A stretch of DNA of 64,000 nt, from assembly GCF_037040815.1 (NCBI RefSeq), contig NZ_CP146232.1, forward strand, positions 2,102,501 to 2,166,500, read 5' to 3'. Numbering within the stretch: position 1 is the first letter of the stretch; each line of letters opens with the position of its first letter. Both the position numbers and the translations under genes were made by a program. The notes beneath the pieces are model-generated. The model saw nothing but the letters and a program-made list of their open reading frames with translations, had not been told where the DNA came from and made no database searches. Below, one piece after another: positions 41,454 through 50,118 of the stretch. The stretch is from Pararoseomonas sp. SCSIO 73927 (GTDB lineage Bacteria > Pseudomonadota > Alphaproteobacteria > Acetobacterales > Acetobacteraceae).

Positions 41454-43024
41454 GCGCCCTCGACCCCTTCGCGGTGGAGGTGATCCGCCACGGGCTCTCC
41501 GCAGCGGCGGAGGAGATGAGCCTCGTCGTCGTGCGCTCCGCCCGCTCTCCCCTGCTGCGGGAGGCGGGGGATCTCTCCTCCGCCATCACCGATGCGGAGG
41601 GCGGGCTGGTCGGGCAGGGGCGGGACATTCCCGTCCATCTCGGCGCCATGGCCTACACGGTGAAGGAGCTGCTGAAGGCCTGCCCGGCGGAGACGCTGAA
41701 GGAGGGCGATTCCCTCATCTACAACCTCGGCATTCTCGGCGGGAACCACCTGAACGACGTGAAGGTGGCGCGGCCGATTTTCGTGGAGGGACGGCTGGTG
41801 GCCTGGGCGCTGTCGCTGGCGCACTGGCCCGATGTCGGCGGCACCTGGCCGGGCAGCTACCTCGCGAAGGCGGTGGACACCTTCCAGGAGGCGATGCGGA
41901 TCCCGCCCGTGCCGATCACCACGGCGGCGGGCGTGAACCGGGGCGTGCTGGCGATGATCCTGCACAACGTGCGCGACCCCGTCTCCTGCGAGGGCGACCT
42001 GCTGGCGCAGATCGCGGCGACGCAGGCGGCGGAGCGGCGCATCCGCGAGCTCTGCGCCACCCACGGCACGCAGGGCTTCGTGGACGCGATGGCGCGGCTG
42101 CACGACCTCTCGGAAGCGGAGATGCGGGAGGCGATCCGTGGGATCCCCGACGGGGCCTACGAGGGCGAGGACTTCCTTGACGACGGCCGCCCCGATGGCG
42201 GCCCGGCGCGCATCCACGCGCGCATCCTCATCAACGGGGAGGAGGCGGTGATCGACCTCTCCGGCAGCGACGACCGGGTGGCGAATTTCTGCAACACCAC
42301 GCCCTACATCGCGCGCTCCGCCGTCGCCTACGCCATGCGGGTGATGAGCGGGCGGGAGATGCAGCAGAACGCGGGCGCGCTGCGGCCGCTGACAATCGTG
42401 ACGCGCCCCGGTTCCATGCTGGAGCCGGGCTGGAACGCGGCGGTGGCGGCGGGGAACCACGAGACGGCTGCGCGGATCGTGGACGCCATGTTCCGCGCGA
42501 TGGAGCGGGTGATCCCGGAGCGGCTCTCGGCGGGCGGCCCCACCACCTCCGGCCTGCTCTCCTTCGCGGAGCCGATGCCGGATGGCGGCTGGCGGATGCT
42601 CTACGAGGTGCATGGCGGCGGCGAGGGCGCGCGGCACGATCGCGACGGCTCGCCCGCCACGCGCGTGCACCTGACCAACACCTCCAACACTCCTGCCGAG
42701 ATGATCGAGGCGAACTACGCCATCCGGCTGGAGCGGCAGGCGATCCGGCGCGGCTCGGGCGGCGCAGGCGCGCACCGGGGCGGGGACGGGATCATCCGCA
42801 GCTACCGCATCCTGTGCGAGGAGATGTGGCTGACCACCTGCGTGGAGCGGACGAAGATACGGCCCTACGGCATGGCGGGTGGGGAGCCGGGGCAGCCCTT
42901 CCGCATCGTGCTGGAGCGCGCGGGCGTGCAGACGGAACTGCAGGGCAAGGCGAACCTGCTGCTGAAGCGCGGCGACGTGGTGACGCTGGAGGGCTGCGGC
43001 GGTGGCGGCTTCGGCGCGGCGTGA
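41450..43024 (+). CDS. hyuB: Hydantoinase/oxoprolinase subunit B (HyuB)
   Basis: The 524-residue subunit pairs with HyuA in one enzyme. It has the family features DPFAVEVIRHGLSAAAEEM, SLVVVRSARSPLLREAGDLSSA, GQGRDIPVHLGAM, IYNLGILGGNHLNDVKV, FCNTTPYIARSAVAYAMRVM, RPGSMLEPGWNAAVAAGN, HLTNTSNTPAEMIEANYAIRL and the C-terminal GGGGFGAA. The start ATG at 41450 overlaps the hyuA stop, ensuring coupled production. It is followed by a flavin monooxygenase gene in the same direction about 100 bp away. No export signal is present. The exact ring substrate cannot be told from sequence. Confidence 0.92.
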   Translation: MSALDPFAVEVIRHGLSAAAEEMSLVVVRSARSPLLREAGDLSSAITDAEGGLVGQGRDIPVHLGAMAYTVKELLKACPAETLKEGDSLIYNLGILGGNHLNDVKVARPIFVEGRLVAWALSLAHWPDVGGTWPGSYLAKAVDTFQEAMRIPPVPITTAAGVNRGVLAMILHNVRDPVSCEGDLLAQIAATQAAERRIRELCATHGTQGFVDAMARLHDLSEAEMREAIRGIPDGAYEGEDFLDDGRPDGGPARIHARILINGEEAVIDLSGSDDRVANFCNTTPYIARSAVAYAMRVMSGREMQQNAGALRPLTIVTRPGSMLEPGWNAAVAAGNHETAARIVDAMFRAMERVIPERLSAGGPTTSGLLSFAEPMPDGGWRMLYEVHGGGEGARHDRDGSPATRVHLTNTSNTPAEMIEANYAIRLERQAIRRGSGGAGAHRGGDGIIRSYRILCEEMWLTTCVERTKIRPYGMAGGEPGQPFRIVLERAGVQTELQGKANLLLKRGDVVTLEGCGGGGFGAA

Positions 43025-43121
43025 TCGGGCCCCCGCGCCTCTCCATTATGGGGCTGGCGCCGGGCGGGGTTCAGGCATGATCCTTGCGATCCCCCGCCCG
43101 GCCTGAACGGAGACGCCCACC

Positions 43122-44438
43122 TTGCCCCACCCCTTCCATCTCGGCTGGTTCCTGCAGGGATCGAGCGTGCAGGCCTGGGGCGAGCCCTGGACCGGGAATA
43201 TCGGGCAGGAATGGATGCAGCCCGACCTCTTTGTGGATATGGCGCGGGCGCTGGAGCGGGCCTGCTTCGACTACATCCTGCTGGAGGACAGCTCCTATGT
43301 CGGCGAGGCCTATGGCGGCTCGCGCGAGATCTACCTGAAGAACGGCCTCTCCGTGCCGCGGCAGGACCCGTCGGTCGTCGCCACCCTGCTCTTCGCGGCC
43401 ACGAAGCGGATCGGCGTCTGCACCACCCTCGCCACCTTCACCCACCACCCCTACCTGCTGGCGCGGATCATCGCCTCGCTGGACCAGGTCTCCGCCGGGC
43501 GCGCGGGGTGGAACATGGTGACGGGCAGCAGCGACATGGCCGCCCGGAACTACGGCCTGGACGGCCTGCCCGAGCACGACCTGCGCTACGACATGGCCGA
43601 CGAGTACATGGCCTGCGTGAACGCGCTGTGGGACAGCTGGGAACCGGGCGCGATCGTGGCGGACCGCGAGGGCGGCGTGCTGGTGGACCACACGAAGGTC
43701 CACGCGGTGGACTTCAAGGGCAAGTGGTACGCCTCCCGCGGGCCGCTGAACTCCGGCCCCTGCGTGCAGGGGCGGCCGGTGATCGCGCAGGCCGGCGGAT
43801 CGCCGCGCGGGCGGCAGTTCGCGGCCACCCATGGCGAGACGATCGTGGCGAACCCCAAGGGCATCGCGTCGATGAAGGCCTATCGCGAGGACGTGCGGGC
43901 GCGCGCCGCGGCGGTGGGGCGCGACCCCGACGGCATCAAGGTGCTGTTCCTCGTGAACCCGATCATCGGCGAGAGCGCGGAGCACGCGGAGATGCGGCGG
44001 CTGGAGCGCATCGCGAACGCGGACCGCAAGATCGTCCAACGCCTGGCGCACTTCAGCAAGGTGACGAACATCGATTTCGGCAGCATGGACCTGGACAAGC
44101 CGATCGACGAGAACCTCCGCACCAACGGCCACCAGCAGAACCTGGACACGCTGAAGCGCCTGGGCGCCGGCGGGAAGACCCTGCGCCAGGCCTTCACGGA
44201 CTACAGCGGCACGGGCCTCTCCGTGGATCTCTGCGGCACGGTGGACACCATCGCCGGCCAGATGGCGGAGGCGATGCAGGAGGTGGGGGGAGACGGCTTC
44301 CTCCTCTCCATGGGCGACGTCTCCCGCCGCGTGGTGGCGGAGGTGGCGGACGGGCTGGTGCCCGCCCTGCAGGCGCGCGGGCTGGTGCGGCGCGGGTACG
44401 ACCACGCGACGCTGCGGGAGAACCTGCTGGCCTTCTGA
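43122..44438 (+). CDS. LLM-class flavin-dependent monooxygenase, NtaA/DszA type
   Basis: The 438-residue product resembles FMNH2-dependent monooxygenases of the nitrilotriacetate/dibenzothiophene-sulfone subgroup. It has FHLGWFLQGSSVQAW, ACFDYILLEDSSYVGEA, the TLATFTHHPYLLARIIASLDQVSAGRAGWNMVTGSS flavin-binding/core region, a GKWYASRGPLNSG segment, PVIAQAGGSPRGRQFA and VDLCGTVDTIAGQMAE. Such enzymes cleave C-N or C-S bonds with a separate flavin reductase, which is not seen here. It starts at a TTG at 43122. Downstream of hyuAB and in line with gnd, it supports a catabolic gene cluster for an N- or S-containing compound. Confidence 0.9.
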   Translation: MPHPFHLGWFLQGSSVQAWGEPWTGNIGQEWMQPDLFVDMARALERACFDYILLEDSSYVGEAYGGSREIYLKNGLSVPRQDPSVVATLLFAATKRIGVCTTLATFTHHPYLLARIIASLDQVSAGRAGWNMVTGSSDMAARNYGLDGLPEHDLRYDMADEYMACVNALWDSWEPGAIVADREGGVLVDHTKVHAVDFKGKWYASRGPLNSGPCVQGRPVIAQAGGSPRGRQFAATHGETIVANPKGIASMKAYREDVRARAAAVGRDPDGIKVLFLVNPIIGESAEHAEMRRLERIANADRKIVQRLAHFSKVTNIDFGSMDLDKPIDENLRTNGHQQNLDTLKRLGAGGKTLRQAFTDYSGTGLSVDLCGTVDTIAGQMAEAMQEVGGDGFLLSMGDVSRRVVAEVADGLVPALQARGLVRRGYDHATLRENLLAF

Positions 44439-44486
44439 GGCGCCGGGCTTTCCGCTAGACAGGCCCGGCAACGGAGGGCCTGCGCC

Positions 44487-45455
<969 letters not shown>

Positions 45456-45463
45456 GTGAGGGC

Positions 45464-45489
45464 GGCCCCGGGGGATACCCCCGTGGGCC
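45464..45489. terminator. Stem-loop terminator between convergent gnd and PAS genes
   Basis: GGCCC plus CGGGGG pair with CCCCCG plus GGGCC around an ATA loop, with a single bulged T on the right arm. The structure lies between the gnd stop (45455) and the PAS gene stop (45492), and its compact form resembles the terminal hairpin of the intergenic repeats. Confidence 0.65.
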
Positions 45490-45491
45490 TC

Positions 45492-45866
45492 TCAGTGCAG
45501 GCTGCTCTCGGACCGGAGAACCATGCCTTGATGCCCGGCCGTTTCCGGCAGGACCGGGCGGATGAGGGCGTTGAGGGTGCTTCCGCCGGCGGCGTCGTAC
45601 AGCAACGAGACGTAGTTCTGCACCCAGACGATAGTCCCGTCCCCGCGGAGGTAGCGCTTCACGATCGTGAAGGCCTCGCCCCCGTGGCGCAGGCGGTGCA
45701 GCAGCGCCGAGTTGTCCGACCAGTCGGCGGGATGGGTGATGTCGCGGATGGAGCGGGTGAGCAGCACCTGCGCATCCATCCTCAGCAGTTCGCAGACGGT
45801 ACGGTTCACCTGGAGGAAGCGCCCCGCCTCATTGCTCAGGACTTGCCCAAAGGGCTGTTCGAACAC
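45492..45866 (-). CDS. Stand-alone PAS domain protein
   Basis: The 124-residue protein is essentially one PAS domain. It has a short leader (FEQPFGQVLSNEAGRFLQVNRTVCELL), then LLTRSIRDITHPADWSDNSALLHRL and a core beta sheet GEAFTIVKRYLRGDGTIVWVQNYVSLLYDA. This is the common MEKRYxxxDGxxxWvxxxvS pattern of PAS domains in diguanylate cyclases and kinases. It lacks any output domain, so it may be a small-molecule sensor acting on a partner, or a remnant of a larger gene. It uses a GTG start at 45866. Convergent with gnd. Confidence 0.72.
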   Translation of the reverse strand: MFEQPFGQVLSNEAGRFLQVNRTVCELLRMDAQVLLTRSIRDITHPADWSDNSALLHRLRHGGEAFTIVKRYLRGDGTIVWVQNYVSLLYDAAGGSTLNALIRPVLPETAGHQGMVLRSESSLH

Positions 45867-46011
45867 CTTCCCGCTGCCTCCTTCCCGCGCCGGACGTCCC
45901 GGGAACCCGGTAAGCGCGATTTGTGACCATTCGGTGGTCCGTCAAGCCGGGGCGAGCGGGAACCTCCGGGCCCCCTGCCGGTTAAGGGCCGGTCAGGCGG
46001 AGGAGAGGGCC

Positions 46012-46995
46012 ATGCCCCGGATCCAGGGTTCGGTGGTGGTGATCGCGGGCGCGTCCAGCGGCATCGGTCGGGCGACGGCGCAGCACCTGGCGCGACACGG
46101 CGCGCATCTCGTCCTCGCCTCCCGCCGGGCGGAGACGCTGGAGGTGGTGCGGGGCGAATGCGAGCGGCTGGGGGCCGACGCCATCGCCGTTCCGACAGAC
46201 GTGACGGACGCGGCGGCGGTGCGCGCCCTGGCGGAGGCGGCGCGGGCGCGCTTCGGCCGGATCGACGTGTGGATCAACAATGCCGGCGTGGGCACGGTGG
46301 GGCCCTTCGACGAGGTGCCGATCGAGGAGCACGAGCAGACGATCCGCACCAACCTGCTGGGCCAGGTGAACGGGGCGCACGCCGTGCTGCCCGTGTTCAA
46401 GCGGCAGGGGGCCGGGGTGCTGATCAACCTTCTCTCCATCGGCACCTGGGTGCCCACGCCCTACGCCTCCTCCTACGCCGCCTCCAAGTCCGGCCTGCGC
46501 GGCTTCACGGAATCGCTGCGGGCGGAGCTGCAGGACAGGCCCGACCTCCATGTCTGCGACGTCTTCCCGAGCGTGGTGGACACGCCGGGCCTGCGGCACG
46601 GGGCGAACCACACGGGCCAGAAGATTGAGGTGGCCGGCCCCATGACCTCGCCCTTCGAGGTGGCGGAGACCGTGGCCTCCCTCATCCGCCGGCCGCGGGA
46701 TTCGGCGGTGATCGGCGTGGCGGCCTGGGCCTCCCGCCTCGCCGCCGCCGTGGCGCCGAAGCCGCTGCGCTGGGCGGTGGGCGTGGTGATGAAGCGCGGC
46801 CTCTCCATAGGGGAGAAGGGGAGCAGGGCGAGGCCGGGCGAGGCCCAGGGCGGATCTGCGGGCAACCTGTTCGCGCCGCCGGAGGACCACGCGGTGTATG
46901 GCGGCTTCCGGAAAGGAGCGGCCGTGAGGATCCCGACCAAGGCCTGGATGGCGGCCGCGGGGATCATCGGCTTCTGGCTGGCCCGCCGCCGCTAG
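46012..46995 (+). CDS. SDR family oxidoreductase with C-terminal extension
   Basis: The 327-residue protein has the classical short-chain dehydrogenase N-terminal half: VVVIAGASSGIGRATAQHLARHG, an NNAGVG motif, NLLGQVNGAHAVLPVF, and the catalytic LLSIGTWVPTPYASSYAASKSGLRGF with the YxxxK pair. The C-terminal part has about 70 residues beyond the core, ending in MAAAGIIGFWLARRR, a short hydrophobic segment. This is a pattern of classical SDRs with a membrane-proximal tail. The ATG at 46012 has GGAGGAGAGGG upstream. The substrate is unknown. A small AtzH-like gene follows in the same direction with a short gap. Confidence 0.88.
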   Translation: MPRIQGSVVVIAGASSGIGRATAQHLARHGAHLVLASRRAETLEVVRGECERLGADAIAVPTDVTDAAAVRALAEAARARFGRIDVWINNAGVGTVGPFDEVPIEEHEQTIRTNLLGQVNGAHAVLPVFKRQGAGVLINLLSIGTWVPTPYASSYAASKSGLRGFTESLRAELQDRPDLHVCDVFPSVVDTPGLRHGANHTGQKIEVAGPMTSPFEVAETVASLIRRPRDSAVIGVAAWASRLAAAVAPKPLRWAVGVVMKRGLSIGEKGSRARPGEAQGGSAGNLFAPPEDHAVYGGFRKGAAVRIPTKAWMAAAGIIGFWLARRR

Positions 46996-47033
46996 GGCAG
47001 CATCTCCTCCTCACGCCGTTGAGGAGAGCGCGC

Positions 47034-47414
47034 TTGGAAATCGACATCCCCGAGGTGAGGGCGGAGGTGGAAGCCGCCTTCGCCCGCTACGAGCGGGCCC
47101 TGGTGACGAACGACGTGCCCGTGCTGGAGGAGCTGTTCCGCGACGCGCCGGAGACCATCCGCTACGGCGCCGCGGAGAACCTCTACGGCATGGAGGAGAT
47201 CCGCGCCTTCCGCCGCGCCCGCCCCTCCGTGGGGCTGGAGCGCAGGCTGGAGCGGACGGTGATCACCACCTATGGCCGCGACTTCGCCACCGCCAGCACG
47301 ATGTTTCGGCGCGAGGGGCAGCCGGGGAAGGTGGGGCGGCAAAGCCAGGCCTGGGCGCGCTTCCCCGAGGGATGGCGGGTGGTGGCAGCCCATGTGAGCG
47401 TGGTTGCGGAATAA
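47034..47414 (+). CDS. AtzH-like/DUF3225 (HpxZ-type) protein
   Basis: The 126-residue protein belongs to the NTF2-fold group that includes DUF3225 proteins: EVRAEVEAAFARYERALVTNDVPVLEELF, TIRYGAAENLYGMEEIRAFRRARP, VITTYGRDFATASTMFRR, GRQSQAWARFPEGWRVVAAHVS. Some relatives assist allophanate/oxalurate and triazine catabolism. Here the neighbours do not reveal a pathway. I chose the TTG at 47034, because GAGGAG lies seven bases before it; the TTG at 47019 would put the ribosome site inside the gene. Confidence 0.8.
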   Translation: MEIDIPEVRAEVEAAFARYERALVTNDVPVLEELFRDAPETIRYGAAENLYGMEEIRAFRRARPSVGLERRLERTVITTYGRDFATASTMFRREGQPGKVGRQSQAWARFPEGWRVVAAHVSVVAE

Positions 47415-47546
47415 AATGGAAGATCCGGCCCGATCCCCGCGCCGCAACGGGTGCGCATAACTTTTGAGGGGCAGGTTCGTTAGCCCTGCCCGGGGGCCGC
47501 GGTGCGATGGGCCGGGTCTCCCTCTCAACGCGCAGGAGGCAGGATC

Positions 47547-47993
47547 ATGGACGAGGATCGGGTTGGCGGGATGGCCGACAAGGCGACCGGGAGCATCAAG
47601 TCGGCGGCCGGGAACGTGACCGGCGATGCCAAGCTCCAGGCGGAGGGAACGGCGGAGAAGGTTGCGGGGACCGTCCGGAACGCGGTGGGCGGTGCGAAGG
47701 ACGCGGTGCGCGACGCCGCCAGCGACGTGTCGGAGAAGGCGTCCGACCTCGGCCAGCGCGCCAGCCGCGCCCTGGACGAGGGCGCGGGCCCGCTGCTCGA
47801 CCAGGTCGGGCGCAAGGCCTCGGCCTATGGCCGTGAGGCGCGGGACGTCGTGGCCGCCGGCGCGGAGAGCGCCTCCAGCGTGGTGCGGGGCTACCCGATG
47901 GCGACGGTCGGCCTTGTCGCCGTGCTCGCCTTCCTCGTGGGGCGCGTCACCGCCCCGGAGCCGAAGCCCTGGTACCAGCGCGACTGGGTCTGA
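47547..47993 (+). CDS. CsbD-like stress protein with C-terminal membrane anchor
   Basis: The 148-residue protein has two CsbD-type segments (MADKATGSIKSAAGNVTGDAKLQAEGTAEK, then VAGTVRNAVGGAKDAVRDA), then an alanine-rich amphipathic helix (ASDVSEKASDLGQRASRAL and DVVAAGAESASSVVRG) and a C-terminal hydrophobic helix YPMATVGLVAVLAFLVGRVTAP. The last element resembles the anchor of ElaB/YqjD (DUF883) proteins, so it looks like a combination of CsbD and a DUF883-like tail. The ATG at 47547 has GGAGG upstream. Stress induction is known for CsbD relatives, and the biochemical role is unknown. A strong terminator follows. Paralogous in plan to 12446-12682. Confidence 0.82.
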   Translation: MDEDRVGGMADKATGSIKSAAGNVTGDAKLQAEGTAEKVAGTVRNAVGGAKDAVRDAASDVSEKASDLGQRASRALDEGAGPLLDQVGRKASAYGREARDVVAAGAESASSVVRGYPMATVGLVAVLAFLVGRVTAPEPKPWYQRDWV

Positions 47994-48010
47994 CCGGCCC
48001 TTCGTGAACA

Positions 48011-48043
48011 CGTCGCCGCGGGGCTCCGTGCCCCGCGGCGACG
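48011..48043. terminator. Strong bidirectional terminator stem-loop
   Basis: Perfect 14-bp arms (CGTCGCCGCGGGGC and GCCCCGCGGCGACG) enclose the loop TCCGT between the CsbD stop (47993) and the convergent FAH gene stop (48063). There is no T-run, but the position and stability favour termination in both directions. Confidence 0.7.
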
Positions 48044-48062
48044 GCCCGCCGATCGGCGGTGT

Positions 48063-48908
48063 CTAGCTTCCGGCGACCATGCGCTGCCGCTGCTCGCCGA
48101 GACCGGCGATGCCGAGCCGCACCTCCTGGCCGGGCTTCAGGTAAGTGGGAGGCTTCATGCCCATGCCCACGCCGGGCGGGGTGCCCGTGGTGATGACGTC
48201 GCCGGGGTGGAGCGTGACGAAGCGGCTGACGTAGGAGACGATCGTCCGCACGTCGAAGATCATGGTGCGGGTGGAGCCGTCCTGGCGGCGCTCGCCGTCC
48301 ACCTCCAGCCACATGGCGAGGTCCTGCGGGTCCGGGATCTCGTCGGCGGTGACGAGCCAGGGGCCGAGGGGGCCGAAGCCGTCCGCGCTCTTGCCCTTCG
48401 TCCACTGGCCGCCGCGCTCGATCTGCCATTCCCGCTCGGAGACGTCGTTGCAGACGGCGTAGCCGGCGACGTGGTCCAGCGCGGATTCCAGCGGCACGCG
48501 CCGCGCGGTGGTGCCGATGATGACGGCCAGCTCCACCTCCCAGTCCGTCTTGCGGCTGTCCGGCGGGATGGCGACCTCGTCATCCGGTCCGGCGAGGGAG
48601 TTGAGCGACTTCATGAAGATGATCGGCTCCTTCGGCACCGGCGCGCCGCTCTCCGCCGCGTGGTCGGCGTAGTTCAGGCCGATGGCGACGAAGTTGCGGG
48701 TGCCGGCGACGGGCGGGCCGAGGCGGGTGGTGCCGGGCACGGCGGGCAGGGTGGAGGGGTCCAGCGCCCGGAGCCGCGCCAGGCCTTCGTTCGAGAGGAT
48801 GTCGCCCGCCAGGTCGGGGACGATGCCGGAGAGGTCGCGGATGGTGCCCTCCGCGTCCAGCAGCCCGGGTCGCTCGGCGCCGGGGGCGCCGTGTCGCAGC
48901 AGCTTCAT
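48063..48908 (-). CDS. Fumarylacetoacetate hydrolase family protein
   Basis: The 281-residue product matches the FAH family, including 2-oxo-acid hydrolases and decarboxylases of aromatic catabolism. It has the RNFVAIGLNYADHAAESG opening, PIIFMKSLNSLAGPDDEVAIP, the metal-binding DWEVELAVIIG, the core GYAVCNDVSEREWQIERGGQWTKGKSADGFGPLGPWLVT, and TIVSYVSRFVTLHPGDVITTGTPPGVG. The acidic metal ligands (E and D of these motifs) are present. The start is the ATG at 48908. The substrate is unknown. It precedes no obvious pathway partner, although a hydrolase gene lies just upstream on the same strand. Confidence 0.9.
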   Translation of the reverse strand: MKLLRHGAPGAERPGLLDAEGTIRDLSGIVPDLAGDILSNEGLARLRALDPSTLPAVPGTTRLGPPVAGTRNFVAIGLNYADHAAESGAPVPKEPIIFMKSLNSLAGPDDEVAIPPDSRKTDWEVELAVIIGTTARRVPLESALDHVAGYAVCNDVSEREWQIERGGQWTKGKSADGFGPLGPWLVTADEIPDPQDLAMWLEVDGERRQDGSTRTMIFDVRTIVSYVSRFVTLHPGDVITTGTPPGVGMGMKPPTYLKPGQEVRLGIAGLGEQRQRMVAGS

Positions 48909-48950
48909 CGTTTTATCCTTCTAGCCCTGGCCTTCCGATGCCCCGCCCGC

Positions 48951-50015
48951 TCAGGCGAAGGCTTCCTCCAGGAAGACCTGCACGGCCTGGAAGAGGGCGC
49001 CGCGGTTGCGCTCCAGCATGATGGAGTGCGTGCCCTCCGCCAGCAGCACCAGCCGCTTGCCGGGGGAGGCGGTGAGGAGGGGGAAGAGGGTGGTGGCCAT
49101 GGCGGGCGGCGTGTCCCGGTCCCACTCGCCGAGGACGAGCAGGGCGGGAACGGTGATCTTCGCCGGGTCGTAGAAAGGCTTCCCGGCGTCCCAGTGGTCG
49201 CGCAGGTCCTGCAGCACGCCGTTGGGCGCGCGGAGGACGGAGGGGACCTGGCGGGAGCCCTCCGGATCGGTCGCGAAGGTCGCGTCGGCCCAGTACTCAT
49301 ACCAGCCGGGCGGCAGGAGGGAGCCGCGCCGCTCGGCGGGAACCCCGGCCAGCCAGCGCTCCCGCGCCGCGGCGCGGGTCACGGTGCGATAGGGAGCCAG
49401 CGGCCCCTCCGGCACCGGCACGGCGCCGCGGCTGGCGGGATCGCGCAGCCAGAGCGGGGCGTAGAGGACGAGGCGGTCCACCAGGGCCGGGTTGTCGGCC
49501 GCGAAGCGGGAGACGAGGGTGGTGCCCCAGGACCAGCCGATCAGCCCGCACTTCGCCACGCCGCGCGCCCCCCGGATATGGGCGAGGGCGGCGCCGATCT
49601 GTGCCACCGCCGCCTCGCCGTTGGTTGGCGGGCTGCCGGGCGCCCCGGCGGGGCGGGTGGAGCGGCCGTAGCCCGCGAGGTCCAGGCACCAGACATCGAA
49701 GCCGCGCCCGGCCATGTAGTCCATCCAGGACACGCCGGAGAGCGGCAGGTCGAAGGCGGTGCTGGCGGGGTAGGTGGCGCCGTGGACGAGAAGGAGGGTG
49801 CGGTCCGGGCGGGCGGGGGTGGCGGCTTCCGGGCGCTTGTTGCGAAGGTAGAGCTGCACGCCGTCCGGGCCGGGGATCAGCACCTCGTCCATGGTGACTC
49901 CGGCGGGCTGGGCGGACGCGGCGCTGATGAAACCCGCGCCGATTGAACCCACGACGGGCAGCGCCGCCGGGGCGGCGAGCACGCTGCGACGGGCGATGGT
50001 GCCTGGACCGGCCAT
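48951..50015 (-). CDS. Secreted alpha/beta hydrolase
   Basis: The 354-residue protein starts with a twin-arginine-type signal (GTIARRSVLAAPAALPVVGSIGAGFISAASAQ). The catalytic domain shows LLLVHGATYPASTAFD, DVWCLDLAGYGRSTRP, the nucleophile elbow LIGWSWGTTLVSRF (Ser in GWSWG), a candidate acid in LVLGEWDRDTP, and the final EGTHSIMLERNR with the catalytic His. It is therefore a typical Ser-Asp-His hydrolase. The mature enzyme would act in the periplasm. The start at 50015 is preferred to the longer ORF, since it begins at the signal peptide and has a GGGAG-type site upstream. The FAH-family gene follows about 40 bp later on the same strand. Confidence 0.85.
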   Translation of the reverse strand: MAGPGTIARRSVLAAPAALPVVGSIGAGFISAASAQPAGVTMDEVLIPGPDGVQLYLRNKRPEAATPARPDRTLLLVHGATYPASTAFDLPLSGVSWMDYMAGRGFDVWCLDLAGYGRSTRPAGAPGSPPTNGEAAVAQIGAALAHIRGARGVAKCGLIGWSWGTTLVSRFAADNPALVDRLVLYAPLWLRDPASRGAVPVPEGPLAPYRTVTRAAARERWLAGVPAERRGSLLPPGWYEYWADATFATDPEGSRQVPSVLRAPNGVLQDLRDHWDAGKPFYDPAKITVPALLVLGEWDRDTPPAMATTLFPLLTASPGKRLVLLAEGTHSIMLERNRGALFQAVQVFLEEAFA

Positions 50016-50118
50016 GGGTTTCTCCCTCAGGACCGGCAGGTTAGCACCGCCGGGGCGGGGCCGGCCAGAATGTGGCTTCGGGGTGCCGCCGGGCCCCGCC
50101 CGCGCTACAAGCCCGCCC

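Noticed and set aside
45492..45866. PAS-only gene considered as a fragment of a neighbouring sensor gene.
   Set aside because: No in-frame or frameshifted output domain lies next to it on either side within the convergent/divergent gaps, so I treat it as a stand-alone small gene.
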